A stretch of 64,000 nucleotides of DNA from Xylanimonas allomyrinae (lineage in GTDB: Bacteria > Actinomycetota > Actinomycetes > Actinomycetales > Cellulomonadaceae): positions 2,728,001 through 2,792,000 of the forward strand of contig NZ_CP035495.1 of the NCBI RefSeq assembly GCF_004135345.1, read 5' to 3'. Both the position numbers and the translations under genes were made by a program. Below are positions 44,882 to 56,300 of the stretch, in pieces; the stretch's first letter is position 1; each line of letters begins with the position of its first letter. The notes under the pieces were generated by a model. The model was not told the origin of the DNA and ran no database searches. It saw only the letters and a program-made list of their open reading frames with translations.

Positions 44882-45373
44882 ATGCCTGACACAACTATCC
44901 TCCGTGGTGCGGAGCCAGTCCCCGACGCCACGGAGCCGCATCCGCCCACGCCTCTCGACGCCGCCGTCGTCGCGCGCGACCTTCGTGTCGCCTTCGCGCG
45001 GCTTCGCCGTCGACTGCGAGCCGTCGCGCTGACCGACGCCCTGAGCCCGTCTCAGGCCGCCGTCGTCACCCGCCTCGGCAAGGGTGAAGCGGCCTCTGCG
45101 AGCGCCCTCGCAGCACTCGAGAACGTGCGACCGCAGTCCATGGCGGCCACCGTCGGTGCACTCGAGGACCGCGGGCTCGTCGCTCGCGAGGCCGACCCCG
45201 ACGACGGCCGCCGCCAACTCCTTCGCCTGACTCCCGCAGGCCGCGAGGCGTTCGACGGCGACGTCGCCGCCCGCGCGGAGTGGCTCACCGACGCGCTGCG
45301 CACACGACTCGACGCCGCCGAGCTGCGCACCCTCGCCCACGCCGTGGCACTGGTCGAACGGATCACGGCATGA
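44882..45373 (+). CDS. MarR-family transcriptional regulator
   Basis: A 163-residue winged-helix regulator. The DNA-binding part is LSPSQAAVVTRLGKGEAASA, ENVRPQSMAATVGALEDRGL and VAREADPDDGRRQLLRLTPA, the last being the wing with the typical D-x-R-D/G motif. Helices at both ends form the dimer interface. The gene overlaps the next gene, an MFS exporter, by four bases (atga). That pairing and the operator in front of the start point to drug- or metabolite-responsive repression of the exporter. Confidence 0.92.
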   Translation: MPDTTILRGAEPVPDATEPHPPTPLDAAVVARDLRVAFARLRRRLRAVALTDALSPSQAAVVTRLGKGEAASASALAALENVRPQSMAATVGALEDRGLVAREADPDDGRRQLLRLTPAGREAFDGDVAARAEWLTDALRTRLDAAELRTLAHAVALVERITA

Positions 45374-46836
45374 GCCGCGGCATGACGACCACGCAGGCGG
45401 CCGACGTGACCGTCACCCCGCCGCGCACCGCACCCCAGCCCGTCGAGCCCTTCCCCCGGCGGCTCGTGGTGCCCATGGTGCTGGGCTCGGTGCTCAACCC
45501 GCTCAACACGTCGCTGCTGGCGGTCGCACTCATCCCGATCGGGGTCGCGTTCGGCGCGCCCCCGTCCGACACGGCATGGCTCGTCAGCGCGCTCTACCTC
45601 GCGTGCGCCGTCGGGCAACCGGTCACGGGCCGGCTCGTGGACACCTACGGGCCACGGCGGCTGTACCTCGTCGGCGCCGTCCTGGTGGGGCTGGGAGGAC
45701 TGCTCGGCGCGGTCGCCCCGCACCTGGGCGTCCTCGTCGCGGCGCGGGTGCTGATCGGTCTCGGCACCTGCGCCGGCTACCCCGCGTCGATGGCGCTCAT
45801 CAAGCGCGAGTCGGCACGCACCGGCCGTTCGTCGCCCGCCTCCCTGCTGGCGGCGCTGTCGTTCGCCAACCAGGTGATCGCCGTCGTCGGGCCGACGCTC
45901 GGCGGGTTCCTCGTCAGCGGCGCCGGGTGGCGTGCGGTGTTCACCGTCAACCTGCCGTTCGCCGTCGCGTGCCTCGTGCTCGGGCTGGTCTCCCTGCCGC
46001 GCGAGCCCCGGCCGGTGCCCGGCACCCCCCGCGAGCGGCGCCGCATCGACCTTGCGGGCATCGGGCTGTTCTCGGCGGCGCTCGTCTCGCTCATGCTCTT
46101 CCTCATGGCACCCGCGACCGGGCGGCTGTGGCTGCTCGGGGCGACGGTGGCGGCCGGGGTCGGCTTCACGCTGCGCGAGCTTCGCGCGCACGATCCGTTC
46201 CTCGACGTGCGCGTGCTCGGCCAGAACCGGCCGCTGCTGGTCACGTATGCGCGGCAGCTGCTGACCGGCGTCGTCATGTACAGCGTGGTGTACGGACTGC
46301 CGCTCTGGCTCGAACACGGGCGCGGGCTCACGCCGTCACAGACGGGGCTGGTACTGCTGCCCATGTTCGCCACCGCGATGGTCGGCACCGTCGTCACCCG
46401 CAGGCAGCGCGGCGTCCTGGGACGCCTGCTGCTGGGGTCGGCGCTGCAGGTCGCGGCCTGCGTCGCGCTGCTCGCGGTCCACAGCGGCACGCCCGTCGTC
46501 GTGCTGCTGGTGATCATGGCGGCGTTCGGGCTGCCGCAGGCCCTCAACGGCCTCGCCAACCAGAACGCGCTGTACGACCAGGCCACGCCCGAGCAGATCG
46601 GTGCCGCCTCGGGGCTCTTCCGCACGTTCATGTACCTGGGCGCGCTCACCTCGTCGGCGGCGACCGCGGCGGCGTTCCGGACGGCCGCCGACACACCCGG
46701 CCTGCACGCGCTCGCGCTCTTCGCGGCGGCGTGCGCGGCGCTGCTGCTGGCCACCGTCGTCGCGGAGATCGCGCTCCGCCCCCGGATCGGCCGCCCACCG
46801 GCCCCGTCGGCGGTTCCTGGCCCGCACGCGCGGTGA
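45370..46836 (+). CDS. MFS multidrug exporter (EmrB/QacA-like)
   Basis: A 488-residue proton-coupled exporter with about 14 membrane segments. Motifs are NPLNTSLLAVALIPIGVAFG (helix 1, in place of the usual LD-x-T-I-V-N-V-A-L-P), GRLVDTYGPRRLYLVGAVLV (motif A), RVLIGLGTCAGYPASMALI, and FANQVIAVVGPTLGGFLVSG (motif C, G-P-x-x-G-G). The substrate is unknown. The start ATG lies inside the marR stop overlap, so the two are translated together. Confidence 0.92.
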   Translation: MSRGMTTTQAADVTVTPPRTAPQPVEPFPRRLVVPMVLGSVLNPLNTSLLAVALIPIGVAFGAPPSDTAWLVSALYLACAVGQPVTGRLVDTYGPRRLYLVGAVLVGLGGLLGAVAPHLGVLVAARVLIGLGTCAGYPASMALIKRESARTGRSSPASLLAALSFANQVIAVVGPTLGGFLVSGAGWRAVFTVNLPFAVACLVLGLVSLPREPRPVPGTPRERRRIDLAGIGLFSAALVSLMLFLMAPATGRLWLLGATVAAGVGFTLRELRAHDPFLDVRVLGQNRPLLVTYARQLLTGVVMYSVVYGLPLWLEHGRGLTPSQTGLVLLPMFATAMVGTVVTRRQRGVLGRLLLGSALQVAACVALLAVHSGTPVVVLLVIMAAFGLPQALNGLANQNALYDQATPEQIGAASGLFRTFMYLGALTSSAATAAAFRTAADTPGLHALALFAAACAALLLATVVAEIALRPRIGRPPAPSAVPGPHAR

Positions 46837-46914
46837 TCACCTCCTGACAGCGCAGCACGTCAGCGGGCGTGTCGAGTCTCAGCCGGTAGGTGCGCTGGCC
46901 AGGATTCGACACGT

Positions 46915-46960
46915 CGGAAGAAGCACACCGGAAGAAGCACACCGGAAGAAGCACACCGGA
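46915..46960 (+). repeat. 14-bp tandem repeat
   Basis: Three exact copies of ggaagaagcacacc and a partial fourth lie in the gap between the MFS gene and the isochorismatase-like gene. The tract is purine-rich and non-coding. Confidence 0.88.
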
Positions 46961-47015
46961 AAAGCACGTCGGAAAGACCGGCGGAAACACCGTCGCAAGA
47001 CAGAGGAGAGCTACC

Positions 47016-47608
47016 GTGCCCGTCACGACCCTGGACCCCCGAACGGCGCTCGTCGTCGTCGACCTACAGGCCGGCATCGTCGGATCGCCGACCGAGCCCT
47101 TCGCGGCCAGCGACGTCGTCGCACGCTCGGCGCAGCTCGCCGACGCGTTCCGCGCGCACGGCCTGCCCGTGGTGCTCGTGCACGTGACCGCGCGGGCCGA
47201 CGGCGCCGACGCCGTCCACGGCCGCAGCGACGCCACCGCGGCCGGCGCACCCCAGCCCGCCCGCACCGCGGGCTGGGACGTCATCGTCGACGCGCTCGGC
47301 GGCCCCACCGGCAAGGACGGAGACATCGTCGTCACCAAGCGCAACTGGGGCGCCTTCTACGGCACCGACCTCGACGTGCAGCTCCGGCGCCGCGGCATCA
47401 CCCAGGTGGTCATCACCGGCATCGCGACGTCGATCGGCGTCGAGTCGACCGCCCGGCAGGCTCACGAGCACGGCTATCACGTCACGATCGCGACCGACGC
47501 CGTCACGGACCGGACCGCGATCGACCACGAGCACGCCGTCACGCGCATCTTCCCCGGCTGGCCGAGACGGGGACGACCGAGGAGATCCTGGGCCTGCTCG
47601 GGTCCTGA
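47016..47608 (+). CDS. Isochorismatase-like hydrolase, frameshifted near its 3' end
   Basis: About 197 residues when repaired. The fold markers are ALVVVDLQAGIVG (catalytic Asp), IVVTKRNWGAFYGTDLDVQL (the Lys) and VVITGIATSIGVESTARQAH. In the last block the usual nucleophilic Cys position is Gly, as in EntB/PhzD-type isochorismatases and many actinobacterial homologues, so it is probably not a cysteine amidase. After TRIFP the open frame turns into Arg/Pro-rich sequence. The other frame reads LAETGTTEEILGLLGS and stops at 47606-47608. One extra C in the cccc run at 47552-47555 joins them. gaggagag precedes the GTG start. Confidence 0.88.
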
Positions 47609-47671
47609 CCGGCCGCTCGCCCGGCCCGCGGGGCGCACGGGCAAGCGGCCGGCACCGGCTGCACCCGTGCG

Positions 47672-48336
47672 TCAGTACGCGACCCCGATCTGCTCGCGGT
47701 GGTGCCGCGCCTGCTCGATCTCGTCCACCACCGCGAGCGCGAAGTCGGCGCCCGAGATGTGCGAGCCGCCGTCGGCGTCAGCCAGGGCGACCTCGCCGCC
47801 CACGCGGTAGTGCCCCGCGCCTCGCCGGGGTTGTGGCCACCGAACGTCGCCGCAGGGCTCACGAAGACCCAGTCGAACGCGTCGTCCGTGCCGTGCAGCA
47901 CCGGCAGGAGGGCCGCGACCTCGCGCGCCTCGGCCACGTACTCGGCGGGCACCCGGTCGGTCTCCGCGACCCTCGGGCCACCCTCCGTCAACCGCAGCGA
48001 GCTCCACCCGCCGACGACGAGGAATCGCGCCCCGGAGGCCCGCGCAAGCTCGATGACGTGCCCGTACGCCGCAGCGAGCCGGCCGGCCATGTCGCCGCGC
48101 GGCGACAGCGCACCGACGACGACGTCGGCTCCCGTGACCGCGTCGGCGGCTGCCTCACGTATCGGCCTCCCGGACGCGCCCTCGGCGAGCGCGTCGCCCT
48201 GCACGTACGTCACTCCGGCAGCAGGCTCGGCGGGCGCCGACCTGCTCAGCACCGTGACGTCGTGCCCCCGGCGGGCGGCCTCGGCGACGATGGCGGCGCC
48301 GGCGTACCCGGTGCCTCCGATGACGGTGACCTTCAT
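47672..48336 (-). CDS. NAD(P)-binding (NmrA/SDR a-type) reductase, frameshifted
   Basis: A Rossmann-fold protein of about 221 residues related to the atypical SDR/NAD(P)H-binding family (YwnB/BLVRB-like). The N-terminus KVTVIGGTGYAGAAIVAEAA has the G-x-x-G-x-x-G dinucleotide loop; GADVVVGALSPRG and RFLVVGGWSSLRL are further core strands. After FVSPAATFGGHNPGEARG the first frame becomes low-complexity. The second frame gives HYRVGGEVALADADGG and SHISGADFALAVVDEIEQ, the normal end, stopping at 47672. Adding one G to the gggg run (cccc at 47813-47816 on the plus strand) joins them. It converges with the isochorismatase-like gene. Confidence 0.87.
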
Positions 48337-48423
48337 GTCTGACCTCGTTCCCGTGAGTGGTGTTCTGGTCGTTCACGTGGATGTAGTCATCGCAACCCCT
48401 GGTCCGGCCGGTCTCTTCCCAGA

Positions 48424-48505
48424 CGCCGCTGGTTGTGACGGTGCCGGTGCTTGTGACGGTGCCGGTGCTTATGACGGTGCCGGTGCTTGTGAAGGTGCTT
48501 GTGAA
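48424..48505. repeat. 18-bp tandem repeat
   Basis: Three to four copies of tgtgacggtgccggtgct, the last ones shortened to tgtgaaggtgct, lie between the divergent NmrA-type gene and the DUF5808-like gene, about 120 bases before the latter. No gene appears to use them. Confidence 0.85.
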
Positions 48506-48625
48506 GGTTCCAGCGGGTCGGACGCCGCATCGTGCTCCGTGCGCCCACCGGCGCGCCCAGCGGGCGCGCACAGCGGCGGCAGGGCGAGGATGAGGAAAAG
48601 GCCAGTGCGAGCCCTGGAGGACACC

Positions 48626-48943
48626 ATGCCCGGCAAGCCGGTGAAGGCACGGCGCTGCGGTCAGCGCAGCAGCCTGAAGAATCTCGTCACCCTGGCGACG
48701 GTCGCTCTGGCAGCGGCCGCCGTCGTCAAGGAGCTGCGGACGCCCGCGGACCAGCGGACGTGGAACGGCAAGGTCGCAGCGGTGGTGCCCTACGACTTCC
48801 GGGTGCCCACGGTCGAGCGAGCCAAGGAGCGCCTGTGGAACCCCGAGGCGGCGAGCTTCGTGGGCCCGAGGGTGTTCGGCGTCGGGTGGACGGTCAATGT
48901 CGGCAAGGTCGTCGCCACCGTCCGCGAGCGCCTGGGCGCGTGA
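48626..48943 (+). CDS. Small DUF5808-like membrane-associated protein
   Basis: A 105-residue protein. A basic N-terminus leads to a weak hydrophobic segment (LVTLATVALAAAAVVKEL). The C-terminal signature RLWNPEAASFVGPRVFGVGW then TVNVGKVVA matches the short W-N-P...P-R-x-F-G-x-G-W-T-x-N pattern of DUF5808, which is of unknown function and often attached to membrane proteins of actinobacteria. tggagg lies six bases before the ATG at 48626. The larger open frame upstream is a shadow of the reverse-strand gene. Confidence 0.75.
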   Translation: MPGKPVKARRCGQRSSLKNLVTLATVALAAAAVVKELRTPADQRTWNGKVAAVVPYDFRVPTVERAKERLWNPEAASFVGPRVFGVGWTVNVGKVVATVRERLGA

Positions 48944-49048
48944 ACCCACGCGCGGCGGCGAGCGCCCTCGACGTGCGGCGGAAGGCCGGTCCGCCCAGTC
49001 CCCCGGTCCATGGGGGCCGGCTGGGGGACCGGTGGGAGGATCGGGTAC

Positions 49049-50056
49049 GTGAGCGCCTCCCCGGTCCCCCGCCCCGCAGACGCCGACGGCACCAGTGCGG
49101 AGAACGTCGGCACAGGACACGTCGGCACAGGACACGCCGGCACAGGACACGCCGGCACAGGACACGCCGGGACTGGTCCGCCCGGTCTCGACTTCACCGG
49201 TCCCCACCCCACCGGTGGCGACCCTGCCGGTGGCGACCCCGACGTGCGGCTCGTCGTCGCCGACATGGACGGCACGCTGCTCGACGTCGACGGCACCGTC
49301 CCCGCGGGCTTCTGGCCGCTGCTGGAGCGCATGCGCGAGCGGGGCATCGTGTTCGCGCCGGCGAGCGGCCGGCAGTACGCGACGCTCGCGCGCACGTTCG
49401 CCGGGCACCTCGACGGCATGCCGGTCATCGCGGAGAACGGCACGTTCGTGGTGCGCGACGGCGCGGAGGTCAGCTCGGTGACGCTTGCCCCGCACGTCGC
49501 GACGAGCGTCGTGCGCGCGGTGCGGCAGGTCGCCGACACCGGTCGGGACGTCGGCGTCGTCGTGTGCGGCAAGCGATCGGCGTACGTGGACCGGGTCGAT
49601 GCCGCGTTCTGGGACCAGGCGGGCCGGTACTACGCGGCGCTCGACGCGGTCGCCGACCTGGAGCCCGTCGCCGACCTGGAGTCGGTCGACGACGAGATCC
49701 TCAAGGTGGCGGTGTTCGACTTCGACGGCGTCGAGGCCGCCGTGGCCCCGGCGCTCGCGCCGATCGCGGCGACCGAGCAGGTCGTCGTCTCGGGCCACCA
49801 CTGGGTGGACGTGATGTGCGCGGGCGTCTCCAAGGGCGGGGCGGTCGAGAGGCTCCAGGGCGACCTCGGCGTCACACGCGAGCAGACCGTCGCTTTCGGT
49901 GACTACCTCAACGACCTGGAGATGCTGGACGCGGCGGCGTGGTCGTTCGCGATGGCGGACGCCCACCCGCAGGTGCTGGCTCGTGCGCGGTACGTGGCGC
50001 CGTCGGCGGCGGAGCACGGCGTGGTGCGGGTGCTGGAGCGCCTGCTCGCGCGCTGA
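49049..50056 (+). CDS. HAD-superfamily phosphatase (Cof/IIB type) with repeat-built N-terminus
   Basis: A 335-residue sugar-phosphate or phosphoester phosphatase. HAD motif I is VVADMDGTLLDVDG with the nucleophile Asp, motif II is in FAPASGRQY, motif III is the Lys of CAGVSKGGAVERL, and motif IV is VAFGDYLNDLEML. The cap between motifs II and III is type IIB, as in YbiV/YidA. The first ~60 residues are extra: GTGHA repeats from a 15-base tandem array, then a Gly/Pro/Asp linker. GTG 49049 has gggagga eight bases upstream and is preferred over the ATG at 49010. The substrate is unknown. Confidence 0.9.
   Translation: MSASPVPRPADADGTSAENVGTGHVGTGHAGTGHAGTGHAGTGPPGLDFTGPHPTGGDPAGGDPDVRLVVADMDGTLLDVDGTVPAGFWPLLERMRERGIVFAPASGRQYATLARTFAGHLDGMPVIAENGTFVVRDGAEVSSVTLAPHVATSVVRAVRQVADTGRDVGVVVCGKRSAYVDRVDAAFWDQAGRYYAALDAVADLEPVADLESVDDEILKVAVFDFDGVEAAVAPALAPIAATEQVVVSGHHWVDVMCAGVSKGGAVERLQGDLGVTREQTVAFGDYLNDLEMLDAAAWSFAMADAHPQVLARARYVAPSAAEHGVVRVLERLLAR
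49105..49175 (+). repeat. 15-bp coding tandem repeat in the HAD phosphatase
   Basis: Five copies of gtcggcacaggacac / gccggcacaggacac encode GTGHV/GTGHA at the N-terminus, ahead of the catalytic domain. Confidence 0.9.
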
Positions 50057-50057
50057 G

Positions 50058-50220
50058 CCCATCGCGCGGGGCCAGCGTGCGGGGCCAGCGTGCGGGGCCA
50101 GCGTGCGGGGCCAGCGTGCGGGGCCAGCGTGCGAGACCACCGCGCGAGGCCAGCGTGCGAGACCACCGCGCGAGGCCAGCGTGCGAGACCACCGCGCGAG
50201 GCCAGGGTGCGAGCCCATCG
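50058..50220. repeat. 13/26-bp minisatellite upstream of the DUF11 surface-protein gene
   Basis: Five copies of a 13-base unit ccagcgtgcgggg are followed by three copies of a 26-base unit in which ccagcgtgcgaga alternates with ccaccgcgcgagg. The array fills the gap between the HAD gene stop and the promoter region of the large surface protein. The odd unit length fits a non-coding location. Confidence 0.95.
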
Positions 50221-50312
50221 CGGAGGTCTGATATGGCTGACACGACCGATATGTCAGCCTTCGGGGTGCCTGTCGGATGAGCCTCCCCTAGCCTCGAAGC
50301 GAGGGGTTGGTC

Positions 50313-53300
50313 ATGGGGATGACATTGCGACGCGCTCTCGCGGCGGTCTGCACCGTCGCTCTGGTCGTCGTGGCCTTCTCGCTTCCCGTGGGTCCCGCAG
50401 ACGCCGCCCAGACCGTACCGTTCGCGCCCAAGTTCACGGCGAACGCGAACGGCGCCATCCTCACCATCGGCAACAACCTGCTGACCTGTGCGGCGTCGGC
50501 GCCGGGCTGCGCCACCGCACGGGCGGGCGCCGTCGCCGACAACAACCACTTCACGATGGTGAATCTGGACGCCGACGACGTCGCCGCCACGGCCCGCTCG
50601 TCGTCGTCCTCGCTGGACCTGCCCGAGGGCGCCTCGGTGCTGTGGGCGGGCCTGTACTGGGGTGCGCGGCTGGAGGCGGGCACCGGGGGGCAGGGTGCCA
50701 GCGAGGCCGCGGCGAACCAGATGTCGTTGCGCGCACCGGGCGACGCCGCCTACCGCACGGTGGCGGCGTCGACGGCGCCACACGACCAGTTCGGCCCCAA
50801 CGGTTCGAGCCGCGACGCCTACCAGAGGTTCGCCGACGTGACCTCGATCGTGCAGGCGGCCGGCAACGGCGAGTACTGGGGCGCGGACGTCGCGGCGGCG
50901 ACGGGTCAGGACCGCTACGCGGGCTGGGCCCTGACCGTCGTCTACACGGCCCCCGGGATGCCGCTGCGCAACCTGTCGGTGTTCGACGGCTTCGACGTCA
51001 TCGCGCGCGGGCACCCGCAGACCATCGCGGTGTCCGGGTTCCAGGCACCGCAGGCGGGTGCCGTGGACGCCCAGCTCTCGATGGTCGCCTACGAGGGCGA
51101 CCTGTCACAGACCGGTGACGTCGCGCGGCTCAACACCACGCAGCTCGGCACCGCCGTCTCGCTCGGGTCGAACTTCTTCGACTCCATCAACTCGCGCGAC
51201 TCCGCGTCGGTGACCACGCGCACCCCCGCCGACCGCAACATGCTCGGGTTCGACATCAAGAACCTCGGCGCGTCGGGCGCGATCCCCAACGGGGCCACGA
51301 GCGCCCGGTTCACGTTCTCCAGCAACGGCGACACGTACTACCCGGGTGTCCTGGGCCTGGCGATCAACCTGTACGCACCGGACTTCACGGCGTCGTCCAA
51401 GACGGTCGTCAACCTGGACGGCAACAGCACGGCCCGTCCAGGCGACACGCTCCAGTACACGCTCAGGTACATCAACACCGGCCAGGACCCGGCGGTGGGC
51501 GTCGTCTCCGAGGACCCGCTGCCGCCGGGCACCACGTTCGTGCCCGGGTCGCTGGCCCTGGTCGACCCGGTCACGGGGGCGACGACTGCGCTGACCGACG
51601 CCGCGGGCGACGACCGTGGTGAGGTTGCGGGCCGCACGGTGCGCGTCCGGCTCGGCGGCGGCGCGGACGCCGCCACCGGCGGCACCATGGCGTGCACGGG
51701 TGCGGGCTGCGCCACCGACGGCACGTCCCGCGCCGCGTACACGTTCCAGGTCACGCTCGACGACGCCGCGGGCGGCACCACGGTCACCAACGTCGCCGAC
51801 CTCGCCTACCGCACGGCGACGACCGGCATCGCGGCGTCCTACACGGCCAACCCGGCGAGCGTCGACGTCATCACGCGGGCCGACGTGTCGGTCACCAAGG
51901 AGCTCAGCCCTGACCCGGCCGCCGTCGGCGCCCTGATCGACGGCACCCTGACCGTGCGTAACGACGGGCCCAACACCGCGCGGAACGTCGTCGTGCGCGA
52001 CCCCGTCCCCGACGGCTGGACGACCGCCTCGATCGACGCCCCGGACGGGGTGACCTGCACCGACGGCGCGGAGATCGTCTGCGCGCTGGGCGACGTGCCG
52101 GTCGGGGCCTCCGTCGTCGTGCACGTGCACGGCTCCGTGACACCGGGCTCCCGGCAGACCTCGCTGACCAACGTCGCGTACGTGACCACCGAGTCCGACG
52201 ACCCCGACCCGACCGACAACGTGTCGAGCGACACGATCGCCCTGGCCCGGACGGCCGACCTGGCGATCACCAAGACGGCGAGCCCGGCCTCGGCACCCGC
52301 CGGCTCAGCCGTCGACTACACGCTGACGGTGCGCAACGACGGCGCCTCCGACGCGCAGGACGTCGTCGTGACCGACACGGTGGACGACGCGGGCCTGCTC
52401 GCGCTGACCTCCGTCACGGGCACCACGGGCGGTGCGACGTGCGCCGCGCCCCGGGCCGGCAGCCTGCGCTGCACGGTCGCGACGCTCGCCCCGGGCGCGA
52501 CCGCGACCGTCACCGTGCAGGGCGTGCTGGACTCCGCCCTGCCCGCAGGCACCACGGTCGGCAACGCCGCCACCGTCACCGCGGGCACGGCCGACCCTGA
52601 CCCGAGCAACAACCGCGTGACGGCCCAGGTGACGACGACGGCCCCGACGGCCGACGTGCGGGTCACGAAGACCGGACCGCCGACCGTCGTCGCAGGTCAG
52701 ACCGTCCAGTGGACGGTCACGGCCACGAACTTCGGGCCCTCCGACGCCACCGGCGTCACCCTGGCCGACGACGCCCCGCCCGGCGTCACCGTCACCGGCG
52801 CGACGACGTCACGCGGCACCTGCACCACTGGGCCGTCTGGGCCGCCAGGGCCCCCAGGGCCGGCGGGCACGACCGTGACCTGTGACGTGGGCACCCTGGT
52901 CGCCGCCGGAGCCGCCGACGGCGGCCCCCAGCCGGGTGCCGCCGTGACGGTCACCGTCACGGGCACCGTCGCACCCGACGCGACCGGCCCGCTCGTCAAT
53001 GCGGCCACCGTCACCACGACGAGCACCGACCCCGTCCCGGGCAACGACACCGCGACGGCCAGCACCGCCGTCACGACGGCGTTCGACCTCACCGTGGAGA
53101 AGAGCGCCAACCGCACCTCGCTGCCGGCGGCCACCCCGACCGACGTCGACTACGTCGTCACCGTCCGCAACCACGGGCCGTCCGCGGCGCACGACATCAC
53201 GGTGCGCGACCTGCTGCCGCTCGCGCTGACCTACGGCTCGTGGGCGACCGACGCCGGCACGTGCGACGCCACGCACGCCGGGACCCCGCAGTCCGGGGAC

Positions 53301-56300
53301 CCTGACCACGGCCTGCTCACCTGCACGCTCCCCGGCCCGCTCCAGCCCGGTGCCGCCGCCGAGATCAGGGTGCACACGGTCGCCGAGACAGCCCTGGAGG
53401 GTGGGCCGCCCGTCGTCGAGACGGTGACGGTCGCCGCTCCCGGCGAGGAGCCCACCAGCAACAACACCGCTTCGTGGACGCTTGCCGGAGCACCGTACAA
53501 CGACCTGCAGCTCACCAAGGACGCCCCCGAGACGGTGACCGCGGGCGGGACCGGCCGCTACACGCTCACGGTCTGGAACCACGTCCCCAACCCTGGCGAG
53601 GAGCAGACGGTCGCACTCGCGCCCACGCTGACCGACACCCTGCCCCCGGGCGTGACGTTCGCCGGCGCGAGCATCGCCGGAACCGCGCTCTCCTGCGCGA
53701 CGTCGGGCGACCCGGCCACCGGGCAGGACGTGAGCTGCGCGATGCCCGCCAACCTCGCGCCCGACGAGCACGTCGCCGTCCGGCTCGACGTCGCCTTCGC
53801 CGCCGACCTCGCCCCCGGCACGGCCCTCGTCAACACCGCCACCGTGGTCAACCAGCCCGGCAACCCGGACCCGGCACCCGAGAACAACACCTCCCACGGC
53901 ACGTCCACCGTCGTCACCCTCGCCGACCCGAGCGTCACGGGACTGGCCGTCACCCCGCGCGACCCCGCCCGCACCGGTGCGGGCACCACCTGGGACCTGA
54001 CGTTCACCGTCGCGAACGGCGGGCCGTCCGTCGCGCGCGACGTGACGTTCCGCGTCGCCGTCGACCCCGACGTCCTGGCCAGCGCGTCGTCCCTGCCCGA
54101 CGCCCTGCCCGACGACTGCGTGCTCTCCAACGGAGAGCTGGTCTGCCTCCTCGACGGCGCCGACCTGGCCCCCGGCGCCTCCCAGGACTTCACGTTCACG
54201 TTCTCGCTCGCCGGGTACGTCGCCGCGGGCCTCTACGACGGCACCGTCCACGTCGCGAGCTCGACACCCGACGCGGACGCGACCAACAACGACGCCACCA
54301 CGACGTTCCAGGTGACCGGGCCGCGCACCAGCGTGAACGTCACCAAGACGACCGTCGACGCGATCAGCACCGCGGACGGGCACGACGCGTTCGTGGCAGG
54401 CAGCGCCTTCACCTACCAGATCACGGTCACGGTGCCGCGCGACGCCGGCGTGGCCGACGCGCAGGACGTCCGCCTCGAGGACCAGCTGCCGCCGGGGTTC
54501 CTCGCCACCCTCGTGAGCACCACGCGCGGCGTCTGCACGCTCGGCGGCATCGCGCGCGTGACCTGCCGGCTCGGCACGCTCGCCGCCCCGCCAGGGTCGT
54601 CCGAACCGGCCGTCGTCACGGTTCACGGGTTCGTCGACGTCAGCACCGAGGGCGAGCAGTTCGTCAACACGGCCACGGTCACCTCGTCCACCCCGGGCCA
54701 GGACGGCACCCCGACGTCGGTGCAGGCCACCGCCGCCGCCGACGTCGTCGAGCAGGCCGACCTGCACCTGTACAAGACCGCCGACGCAGCGCCGGGCGAT
54801 GACGGCATGCCCGTGTTCTACGCGGGCGGCACCGTCGGCTACACGCTCACCGCCGTCAACGCGGGACCCTCCGACGTCGAGCACGCCGCGATCGACGACA
54901 CGCTCCCGCCCGGGCTCACGCTCGACCCCACCGCCTCGGGCGACCCGTCGAGCACGAGCGCGGCATGCACCGTCACGGGTGGAACGCCCGCCACGGGACA
55001 GCAGGTGCACTGCACGGTGGGGGCCCTCGGCGTCGGCGAGTCGGCGTCGCTGCGCATCGTCGCGACGACGGCGCCCGACGACGGTGAGCCCAGTGATGTG
55101 CCCGGTGGCGACCCCTACGGGCGTGTCGTCACCAACACCGCCACCGTGACCTCGCAGGCGACCGACCCCGACCCGGACAACGACAGCGCGAGCACCGACG
55201 CCCGGATCGAACGGCTCGCCGACCCCGCGCTCACGTCCGCCGTGAGCACCACGACACCCGCCGCGGGCGGCCAGATCACCTACACCGCCTTCACGATCAA
55301 CAACGGCCCGTCCTCGGCCTGGGACGTCACCGGCACGACCACGTTCCCGCCGGGCTTCGTCCCGGTGAGCATCGACGTGCCGTTCAACACCTGCACGTGG
55401 AACCAGCCGCCACCGGCCGACCCGGCGAGCGTCCCGTGGGAGCCCTTCTCCTACGTGCTGGACTGCGTGCCGATCGACCCGTCGTCGCCGTTCCCGCCCG
55501 GCCAGACCACGACGTCCGTCGTCGTCATGCACATCCCCGGCGACACGCCGTCCGGCACCTACGCCGGACAGTCCGTGGTGCGCACCACCACCCCCGAGGC
55601 GACGACCGACAACAACGACACCGCACAGGCCGTCGTCGTGTCCCACGTGTCCGACACGCAGATCATCAAGACGCTCGTCGACCCCTCCCCGATGCTCGCC
55701 GGCAGACCCGTGACCTGGCGGCTGACCGTCACCAACGCCGGGCCGTCGACCGCCGACGACGTCACGATCTCGGACACCGTGCCCGACGGGATGCGCTACG
55801 TCTCCGCGCAGATCGAAGGCGGCGCGGCCTGCCCGCCACCCGAGAGCCACGACACCGGCGTCGGCGACACCGACACCGTCCTGCGCTGCCCCGTCGGCAC
55901 GCTCGCCGTCGGGCAGCAGGCATCAGCGCTGGTCACCTTCGAGATCGACGCCGACCGGGCCGGGCAGGACCTGTGCAACGCCGCGCTCGTCGGCTCCGGG
56001 TCGCTCGACCCGTACGCCACCGACAACCAGGACGAGGCCTGCGGCACGGCCGAACCACCGCCGTCGGCCGACGTCGCCCTCACGCTCACACCACCCGACC
56101 AGACACTCCGCAGCGGCGACCACGCCACGCTGACGATGACCGTGCGCAACAACGGGCCCGGCCACGCGACCGGCGTCACCGCGACCCTCGACCTCCCCGA
56201 CGGCTTCACCGCCGCCTCCGGCGTCGCCGTCTCGTGGCCCGACGGGCGGCCGCGACCGCCTGCCGGGGCGGCGGCACCCGGCACGGGCGGCACGGGCGGC

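Noticed and set aside
50058-50220. A direct-repeat array that could be taken for a CRISPR locus
   Set aside because: Units are 13 bp and contiguous, with no unique spacers, no cas genes and no leader; the same holds for all other arrays in the window.
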